The notes below the pieces were generated by a model, which had not been told where the DNA came from, searched no databases, and worked only from the letters and a program-made list of their open reading frames with translations. A stretch of 64,000 bases of DNA, taken from NCBI RefSeq assembly GCF_030064165.1, contig NZ_CP125947.1, positions 682,001 to 746,000 of the forward strand, read 5' to 3'. How positions within the stretch are numbered: position 1 is the stretch's first letter; each line of letters begins with the position of its first letter. The translations under genes and the position numbers were made by a program. Of this stretch, positions 58,036 to 64,000 are shown one piece after another. Source of the DNA: Comamonas resistens (lineage in GTDB: Bacteria; Pseudomonadota; Gammaproteobacteria; Burkholderiales; Burkholderiaceae_C).

Positions 58036-60147
58036 TCAACTCAGGCTAACGTTCAGCGGCTCGGAGAACCCCTTCCCGTCCGCCAGGTCGGTGACGGACA
58101 GAATCAGCGTATGGCTACCCGCCGCCAGCGGCTCGGGGCGCAAGGCGCTGTCGAGCTGCATGGTGACGGGCGGGCCGAAGGTGATGGCCAGGCCGCCATC
58201 GGGCTCTTGCACGGGTGCTTGCTGGACCACGTCGTACAGCATGTGGATGGGCTCAACGATGTCGCCTTCGTATAGGTCACGGTCCACGCGGTCGGGCGGG
58301 GCATCGGTGTCGGCGAAGTCGATGTCGCGTGCGCCGATGATGTCACCCTCCAGCGCTCCAGTGGCCGGGTTGGGCTCGCAGCGCAGCATGAGCAGCACAA
58401 TGCGAGCGGCGCTCTCGTCTTGGCGGCTTTGCAGGCGCACGGGCGCGCCGAGCAGCACGGCATCGAGCTCGCCGTTGGCGTTGACCAGATGGCTCAGGGT
58501 GAAGAGCAGCAGGGGCTGGCCACCCAGTTGGAGCCATGTCTGCAGGTCGTAGTACACCTGGCCGTTGCCTTGGCCGATGTCGCTGTGGATGGCGGAGATG
58601 AGGGGCGTGGTGCCGGTGACCTTGACTACGTTCGCGTTGACGGGCTGCACCTGCATTAGGTCGGCCAGTTGCACGCCGTATTGCGAGACGACTTCGCCCA
58701 TCAGGATGCTGCTGCTGCGCATTTGCAGTGGCGTGACGTGGATGGCCGAGGGTGCTTGCTGCGCCTGCTGGGTGTGGCGTTCGATCAGCTCCAGATACCC
58801 TGCTGGCATGGCGAAGGGTTGGTACATGCTACGGTGTTCGGCGCTGGGCGGGCGCATGGGGAAGAAGATGCTCAGGCCGTGGGCGCTTTGCGCCTGGGGG
58901 CCGGTAGCGTTGAAGACAATGGCGTCTTGCAAAGCCTGGTCCAGCGCGGCCTGGGTCGTGGCGGCAATGCCGTCGGCGGCGAGCAGGGCGGCGAACTGGC
59001 GCAGATCTATCAGGTCGAGCTCGTCCTTGATGTCCGGCCTGGCGCCAAAGGCCATGGTGCGCAGGCGTGTCATGGCGACTTGCTTCCAGCGTTCGATGGT
59101 TGTTTTGCCTGGGGTGGCAGTGGTGGTAGCGAAGGTCTTGGTCTGTGGGCGGTGCGGCTGGAACTGGGGTGCCCAGAACGTGGTGTTGCTGACCAGGGCC
59201 AGCGAGGCGACATCGGCCTTGGCCAGTGGAGCTCCACTGTCGTAGTAAGCGTGCACGGCCCGGGCCCATTGGTCGAGCCGCTCCAGCAGGGCGGGAATGC
59301 GCGCCATATCGATGATGCTGAAGGTGGAGGCGTCCAGCAGTGTGGGTGCGACGCTGCCGGGCGGCAGGGCGCGCAGCTGCTTGTCGCGGAAAGCGGTGGC
59401 CACCACCTGGCCGAACTCGGGCAGGCTGGGGGCGGGCTGGCGCGAGGCGGTTTCGATCACGGCCTTCCAGTCCCAGCCCGAGCCGGGTTCCAGCTCTTGC
59501 GATGCGCCCAGGTAGTGGGCACAGGGCTGGAGGATTTTGGCCACTTCCACCGTGGCCATCAGACAGGCGTCGAAGCCGAGGTAGTCGAGCTTGACACCCG
59601 TGGCGGCCTGCGCGCCTTGCAGAGCGGCGGCCAGAGCAGGTATAGACATGGAGCGCGGGCCGTCCGGAAAGTTCTCGTCGCCGCCAAAGCCCTCATAGCC
59701 CGAGCCGTGATCCCACATCATCAACAGGGTGCGCTCGGCGGGGTAGGTGCGTATGGCCCAGGTCACGAAGTCTTGCAGCGTGCCGCCTTCGTTCATGTTG
59801 TGCGCGCCCAGGTCGGCCAGCTCTTTGAGCCTGCCGTCCGCCAGCTCGAAGCGCTTGACGGTCTTCCAGCTGGTGACTAGGCCCTTGGGATCCACTTTGT
59901 CAGCGCCGCCCGTGGTGATGACGATGCGGGTGTGGGGCGAGCCCTGGGCGGACAGCATTTCCATCAGATTCAGCGTGCCTGCGCTGCCCTCGCTCTCCAG
60001 GTTGGAGCCCAGCAGGTAGACGAGCAGTGTGGTGCGGGGCTGTGAAGCATCGTCGTTGCTGCCGCTATCGCCTCCGCAGGCGGTGAGCCCTGCGGCAAGC
60101 AGAGCAGCGGCGGTACCGAGCATGTGGCGGCGTGAAAGAGTGGACAT
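58036..60147 (-). CDS. Clostripain-family (C11) cysteine peptidase, lipoprotein
   Basis: ATG 60147 follows AAGGAG and gives 703 residues. The signal has a twin Arg (SRRHMLGTAAALLAAG) and a lipobox LTAC, so it is probably an exported lipoprotein. The C11 catalytic pair is visible as His in MMWDHGSGYEGFGG and Cys in GFDACLMATVE; LLVYLLGSNLESEG is the N-terminal family motif. The C-terminal 200 residues look like a beta-rich accessory domain. It follows the hydrolase gene by 28 bases and is probably co-transcribed. The pair lies between type II secretion genes, so export by that system is possible. Confidence 0.88.
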   Translation of the reverse strand: MSTLSRRHMLGTAAALLAAGLTACGGDSGSNDDASQPRTTLLVYLLGSNLESEGSAGTLNLMEMLSAQGSPHTRIVITTGGADKVDPKGLVTSWKTVKRFELADGRLKELADLGAHNMNEGGTLQDFVTWAIRTYPAERTLLMMWDHGSGYEGFGGDENFPDGPRSMSIPALAAALQGAQAATGVKLDYLGFDACLMATVEVAKILQPCAHYLGASQELEPGSGWDWKAVIETASRQPAPSLPEFGQVVATAFRDKQLRALPPGSVAPTLLDASTFSIIDMARIPALLERLDQWARAVHAYYDSGAPLAKADVASLALVSNTTFWAPQFQPHRPQTKTFATTTATPGKTTIERWKQVAMTRLRTMAFGARPDIKDELDLIDLRQFAALLAADGIAATTQAALDQALQDAIVFNATGPQAQSAHGLSIFFPMRPPSAEHRSMYQPFAMPAGYLELIERHTQQAQQAPSAIHVTPLQMRSSSILMGEVVSQYGVQLADLMQVQPVNANVVKVTGTTPLISAIHSDIGQGNGQVYYDLQTWLQLGGQPLLLFTLSHLVNANGELDAVLLGAPVRLQSRQDESAARIVLLMLRCEPNPATGALEGDIIGARDIDFADTDAPPDRVDRDLYEGDIVEPIHMLYDVVQQAPVQEPDGGLAITFGPPVTMQLDSALRPEPLAAGSHTLILSVTDLADGKGFSEPLNVSLS

Positions 60148-60175
60148 ATTTTTCTCCTTAGGTGGTGGGGATGGC

Positions 60176-62011
60176 TCAGGGTTTGAGCTTGGACGGAAGC
60201 AGGCCACGCTTGAATTCGTCGATTAGCTTGTGGGCTTGCTGCGGATTGCGGTACGTCGGGACGGCTGGGGCCCTGCGCTGCGGAGGCATATCCAGCGCCA
60301 GCGGGTGGCCCTGGCAGACGGTTTCGCGCTGTGTGGGGGATTCGCCCAGCAGGTAGCTCGTGACGGCGGGATCCACGCAACTGTCGCCATAGGGGTAGAG
60401 GCCGTGCTTATAGGAGGCTTGCACGTAGATGCGACGCGCGGCGGGGAGTTGGGAGAAGAAGTGGTCGGCCCCAGGGGTGTGAGTGGCTGTGTCGTATTGC
60501 GACTGCAGGAATAGCAGCTCCAGCGGCTTCAGTGGCTCCAGTCCGGGTTTTTGGACCTTGGGGCCGCCCCAGAAGGCGCAGGCGTGAAAAGGGATATTGC
60601 CAGGGGCGAACAGGGGAGCGCGCTGTGCCAGGCTGCGTATCCACCCGGCCCAGGCGGTCGGGTCGGTGATGGCGGGCGTGTCGTTGCAGTGGATCGCCGT
60701 GAGCACGGACTGGGAAGTGTCTAGCTCAACGTTGCCGGGCTGAGGCCGTAGCCAGGTGTTGGTGTAGGCGTACAGGAGCTCCTGCGCCTGCTGGCGGATG
60801 TTGGCATCGCGTTCGGCGTTGGCTGGGTCGAACACGTAATGCTTCAGGGCGTTGGCCGCGGTATCTGGGTTGATGGGCTGGGGCGTGTCCTTGAGCAGTA
60901 TGTTCAACCCGTGCGCGGCAGAGATGGTGCCCAGGTATTGGTCGGCGTCATCGGGCCCGTAGCCGAGGTTGGTCAACCGAGCAACCAGTAGTTGCTGCAC
61001 CTTGGGCTCCAGGCCTGTGACGAGGGCAAGTACCTCATCTGTCGTAGCGCCCAGGTGAAATGTATCCGCGTGCCGCGCCGCGTAGGGCACCAGGAGGTGG
61101 TCGAGCAGGTATTGGCGCGCGGACGGTTGGCCGCCAAAAACGCCTTGCTCCAGCGTGCCACTGAAATCGACGGCGCTGTCCAGCACCATGCGGCCCACTT
61201 TTTCAGGAAACAGACCGGCATACCACGCACCCAGCCAGGTGCCGTAGGAATAGCCCACGTAGTTGAGCTTTTTCTCGCCCAGCAGGCTGCGCAGCAGATC
61301 CATGTCGCGCGCCGTGGCATCGGTGTTGATGAAAGGGGTGATGGGGTTCTTCAGACAGGCCTGGGCCTGCTTGCGGCCGTTGTATTCGGCGTTGGCCAGG
61401 TTGGCAGGCGTGTCCCAGTGGGCCGCGCTGGTATCGATCGGGCGCATCAGCTCGTTGGTTGCGCATTGCAGTCGTGTGCTGGCACCGGTGCCGCGCGGCG
61501 AGAGGCCCACGCTGTCGTATTCACCCAGCAGGCGCAGTTGCATGGCGCCCTGTGGGCTGTCGGGGTTGCTCTGGGCAAAGGCCTTGAGCAGGGTGAAGGT
61601 CTGCTTTAACCCGTCTATGCCAGGGCCGCCGGGGTTGAACAGCAAAGCACCGCGCCGCTTGTCCGGCGAGGCGGCGGCCAGGCGCATTACGCTGATGAAT
61701 ACGTCGCCCCGCTCGGGATGGGCCCAGTCCAGCGGTGCGCGCACCATGGCGCAGCGCAGCCGCTCGCCTGCCAGCGCCCAGAGCTCGTCAAGCTTGGCGC
61801 TGCGCACGCCGACGATGGTGGGATCGCACTCCGTCCATTGCACGGCCTGCTCGCGGTACGGCTGCAGCGGATCGGGCGGGCTGCTGCTGTCACTGCCTCC
61901 GCCGCAGGCCGCCAGCGCGGCAGCCAGCGCCGCGCTGGCGGCGATCCGGGGAGTGTATTGACGGTGTTTTTGACCTGCAGCCCAGAGGAAGCCAGCGCGG
62001 ATAGCTCTCAT
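60176..62011 (-). CDS. Secreted TAP-like alpha/beta hydrolase, lipoprotein
   Basis: ATG 62011 gives 611 residues with signal and lipobox (AALAAALAACGGG). The core is an alpha/beta hydrolase: GALLFNPGGPGIDGLKQTFT, nucleophile Ser in GYSYGTWLGAWYAG, PEKVGRMVLDSAVDFSG. The C-terminal TAP-like segment includes ELLFLQSQYDTATHTPGADH and SYKHGLYPYGDSCVDPAVTS with likely Asp and His. Such enzymes are tripeptidyl aminopeptidase-like peptidases. With the C11 peptidase gene just after it, this may be a protein-degrading pair. A TTG start (62023) is possible. Confidence 0.88.
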   Translation of the reverse strand: MRAIRAGFLWAAGQKHRQYTPRIAASAALAAALAACGGGSDSSSPPDPLQPYREQAVQWTECDPTIVGVRSAKLDELWALAGERLRCAMVRAPLDWAHPERGDVFISVMRLAAASPDKRRGALLFNPGGPGIDGLKQTFTLLKAFAQSNPDSPQGAMQLRLLGEYDSVGLSPRGTGASTRLQCATNELMRPIDTSAAHWDTPANLANAEYNGRKQAQACLKNPITPFINTDATARDMDLLRSLLGEKKLNYVGYSYGTWLGAWYAGLFPEKVGRMVLDSAVDFSGTLEQGVFGGQPSARQYLLDHLLVPYAARHADTFHLGATTDEVLALVTGLEPKVQQLLVARLTNLGYGPDDADQYLGTISAAHGLNILLKDTPQPINPDTAANALKHYVFDPANAERDANIRQQAQELLYAYTNTWLRPQPGNVELDTSQSVLTAIHCNDTPAITDPTAWAGWIRSLAQRAPLFAPGNIPFHACAFWGGPKVQKPGLEPLKPLELLFLQSQYDTATHTPGADHFFSQLPAARRIYVQASYKHGLYPYGDSCVDPAVTSYLLGESPTQRETVCQGHPLALDMPPQRRAPAVPTYRNPQQAHKLIDEFKRGLLPSKLKP

Positions 62012-62123
62012 TTTTGTTACCAATGATTTTTAAGGTAACAAGTCTGCTGGGCTGCAGAGAGCTTGGGTATCCCTGAAATTGGTTATTTTTCGCAGGGAAA
62101 CCCTGGCGGAATGGCCAAACCGC

Positions 62124-63128
62124 TCAGAGGGCGCTCATGGCCTCTGCGGTGATTTCCAGGCTGCGCAGGCGCAGATCGGCGTCGAACACATCGCTGACCA
62201 TCATGAACTCGTCGGCCTGGGTCTCATCGGCCAGCTTTTGCAGGCCTTGGCGCACGGTATCAGGCCCGCCGACGACGCCCACGGCCAGGAAGTCGCCGAT
62301 GGCAGACTGGGCACGCGGGTCCAGCTGTTCCCAGAAGTTTTCCACCGGTGGCATGAGGCGGCTGCGGTTGCCCGTCAGAATGCCCAGCACGCGCTGGTAG
62401 GTGCTGCTGGCCAGGAACTGAGCCTCTTCATCGCTGGGCGCTGCAATCACGGGCACGCCGACGATGGCATAGGGCTTGGCCAGCGCAGCGCTGGGCTTGA
62501 ACATCTGGCGGTAGAGGCCGAGGGCCTGGTGCAGCATGCGTGGCGCAAAGTGCGAGGCAAATGCATAGGGCAGGCCCAGGTGCGCGGCCAGCTGGGCCGA
62601 GAACAGGCTGGAGCCCAGCAGCCAGATGGGCACATGGGTGCCAGCGCCAGGCATGGCCACGATGCGCGCGCCATCCTGGGCATCGCCCAGCAGGCGCTGC
62701 AGCTCCTGTACATCGCGCGGAAAGTCTTCCTCGGTCTCCACACGGTCGCGGCGCAGCGCGCGCATGGTCGGGCCGTCGGTACCGGGTGCGCGGCCCAGGC
62801 CCAGGTCGATACGGCCCGGATACAGCTCGGCCAGCGTGCCAAAGGCCTCGGCCACGACCAGCGGCGCATGGTTGGGCAGCATGATGCCGCCTGAACCCAC
62901 GCGAATCTTTTGCGTGGCGCCCGCGATATGGCCGATCAGCACGGCCGTGGCCGAACTCGCAATGCCGGGCATATTGTGGTGCTCGGCCAGCCAGTAGCGT
63001 TCAAAGCCCAGTTTTTCAGCCTGCCGGGCCGTGCGCACGGCGATCTGCAGGGCTTCGGCCACGGTGCCGCCTTCGCGCACGGCGACCAGGTCGAGCATGG
63101 ACAGCTTGACGGTGTTCAGGGATTTCAT
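62124..63128 (-). CDS. LLM-class flavin-dependent oxidoreductase (luciferase-like)
   Basis: ATG 63128 gives 334 residues of the bacterial luciferase-like family (MsnO8/YhbW-like): [80 protein letters not shown] and [20 protein letters not shown]. It uses reduced flavin to oxidise an unknown substrate. An in-frame start further upstream (63281) adds sequence overlapping the small membrane gene and lacks support. Confidence 0.92.
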   Translation of the reverse strand: MKSLNTVKLSMLDLVAVREGGTVAEALQIAVRTARQAEKLGFERYWLAEHHNMPGIASSATAVLIGHIAGATQKIRVGSGGIMLPNHAPLVVAEAFGTLAELYPGRIDLGLGRAPGTDGPTMRALRRDRVETEEDFPRDVQELQRLLGDAQDGARIVAMPGAGTHVPIWLLGSSLFSAQLAAHLGLPYAFASHFAPRMLHQALGLYRQMFKPSAALAKPYAIVGVPVIAAPSDEEAQFLASSTYQRVLGILTGNRSRLMPPVENFWEQLDPRAQSAIGDFLAVGVVGGPDTVRQGLQKLADETQADEFMMVSDVFDADLRLRSLEITAEAMSAL

Positions 63129-63174
63129 AACAGCCTCAGTGCTTCTTAATGTATAGCTGGCAGCGCTTGATGCA

Positions 63175-63459
63175 TCAACGCTTTGAGCCAATTTCTCTGC
63201 CAAAGATGATGCCGACCAGCACGCCCCAGGCCAGCAGCACGCCGGCGATGGCGTAATAGGCGCTGCCGATTTGCATGGCAAACACCGAGCCCAGCAGGGC
63301 CACGAGCGCGGCCACGCGAATCACGCGGCGCAACTGCTGAACCTGCAGGCGTTTGCGGATGCCGACCAGTGCGGCAAGACTGACGACGGCCAGCGCGATC
63401 AGCAGCAGAAAAAGATCGCCGCCATAGGGCTGGGCGAAGGAGCGAAGGTTTTCAAGCAT
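63175..63459 (-). CDS. Small membrane protein, hypothetical
   Basis: A 94-residue protein with three hydrophobic segments ([58 protein letters not shown]) and a basic linker between the first two. No family recognised. It lies between gspE and the luciferase-like gene, all on the minus strand. Confidence 0.65.
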   Translation of the reverse strand: MLENLRSFAQPYGGDLFLLLIALAVVSLAALVGIRKRLQVQQLRRVIRVAALVALLGSVFAMQIGSAYYAIAGVLLAWGVLVGIIFGREIGSKR

Positions 63460-63522
63460 GGATTCATTGTGGCAAAGCGAAAAGAGCTTTGCGCACAGAG
63501 GCCATGCTTCTCAGGCAAGCCC

Positions 63523-64000
63523 TCAGTCGCGCGTCACGCGCATGACTTCCTCGGCGGTGGTGATGCCTTCGCGTACCAGACGTTCGCCGTCTTCACGCAT
63601 CAGCTGCATGCCGCGGGCCTGCGCGGTCTCGCGAATCTCTGCCTCGCTGGCGCCGCTGTGAATCTGGGCGCGTATGGTGTCGTCCACCACCAGCATTTCG
63701 AAAATGCCCGTACGTCCCTTGTAGCCGCTGGGCTCGTTGACATCGATCTTGCGCACCAGGCGCTGGGCCAGCACACCCAGCAGCGATGACGAAAGCAGAA
63801 ACGGCTCCACGCCCATGTCGATCAGACGCGTCACCGCACTGGGCGCGTCATTGGTGTGCAAGGTGGCCAGCACCAGGTGGCCGGTGAGCGAGGCCTGGAT
63901 GGCGATCTGCGCGGTTTCGAAGTCGCGGATTTCGCCGATCATGATCACGTCCGGGTCCTGGCGCAGTATGGCGCGCAAGGCCTTGGCAAACGTCAGATCG
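63523..64000 (-). CDS. gspE: Type II secretion ATPase GspE, C-terminal part only
   Basis: The frame runs off the right edge, so about 158 C-terminal residues are seen. [20 protein letters not shown] is the Walker B region, followed by [19 protein letters not shown] (His box), [22 protein letters not shown] and a normal C-terminus EEVMRVTRD. The zinc-binding Cys tetrad normally between LVRKI and the GYKGRTG motif is missing, so this belongs to the group of GspE proteins without that motif. It powers the type II secretion system together with GspF. Confidence 0.93.
   Translation of the reverse strand, partial: DLTFAKALRAILRQDPDVIMIGEIRDFETAQIAIQASLTGHLVLATLHTNDAPSAVTRLIDMGVEPFLLSSSLLGVLAQRLVRKIDVNEPSGYKGRTGIFEMLVVDDTIRAQIHSGASEAEIRETAQARGMQLMREDGERLVREGITTAEEVMRVTRD

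Noticed and set aside
1..64000. CRISPR arrays, tRNA or rRNA genes, insertion sequences, prophage
   Set aside because: I found no regular spaced repeats, cloverleaf-like sequences, transposase or integrase motifs. A dedicated scan (tRNAscan, IS search) would settle it.

Overview
The window is high-GC DNA from a betaproteobacterium, most likely a Comamonas or close relative (Comamonadaceae). Pointers are a Bug/TctC-type tricarboxylate-binding protein, a DUF4148 secreted protein, a two-gene cyanophycin synthetase locus of the betaproteobacterial type with its DUF1854 partner, a YeiE/YeiH pair, and short intergenic dyad repeats built on AGCTGCT that I associate with this family. The genus is an inference; no rRNA or tRNA gene is present to fix it.

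Layout. 1-2.9 kb: end of a fused PxpB/PxpC-type carboxyltransferase plus a biotin carboxylase/BCCP fusion. 3.0-6.7 kb: a collapsed LysR pseudogene, a c-type cytochrome and the copper ATPase CopA, closed by a bidirectional stem-loop. 6.7-13.6 kb: riboflavin synthase, a repetitive beta-solenoid-like protein, an aminotransferase/HglS pair for 2-aminoadipate (lysine) breakdown with a divergent LysR, and an amino-acid binding protein. 13.9-19.7 kb: DUF2760 protein and two unusual Hsp70-family proteins. 19.8-25.8 kb: DUF2975/HTH pair, LysE exporter, Bug protein, DUF2809 protein, a small immunity-like pair, a small secreted protein and an aldehyde dehydrogenase.

25.9-32.4 kb is the most interesting block: six tightly coupled genes (TonB receptor, TupA-like binding protein, DUF2478 protein, MolA/BtuF-like binding protein, FecCD-type permease, ATPase) behind a dyad resembling a ModE operator. 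I read it as a TonB-dependent molybdate or tungstate uptake system. 32.4-44.7 kb: monocarboxylate-type Na+ symporter with its DUF3311 partner, MarR/FUSC efflux operon with a clear operator, YeiH with divergent YeiE-like LysR, CreA pair, MFS exporter, and a TonB receptor/DUF2946 pair probably linked to copper.

44.9-52.8 kb is a cyanophycin (Asp-Arg polymer) locus: canonical CphA, a second synthetase whose Mur-ligase P-loop is destroyed, and a divergent ABC exporter with an N-terminal zinc ribbon plus a DUF1854 protein. 53-64 kb: EF-hand protein, 5'-nucleotidase, DUF4148 protein, then type II secretion gspF and (at the right edge) gspE, separated by about 6.5 kb that carries an SDR, a secreted clostripain-type peptidase, a secreted TAP-like hydrolase, a luciferase-like oxidoreductase and a small membrane protein.

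No CRISPR array, insertion sequence, prophage, rRNA or tRNA was recognised.
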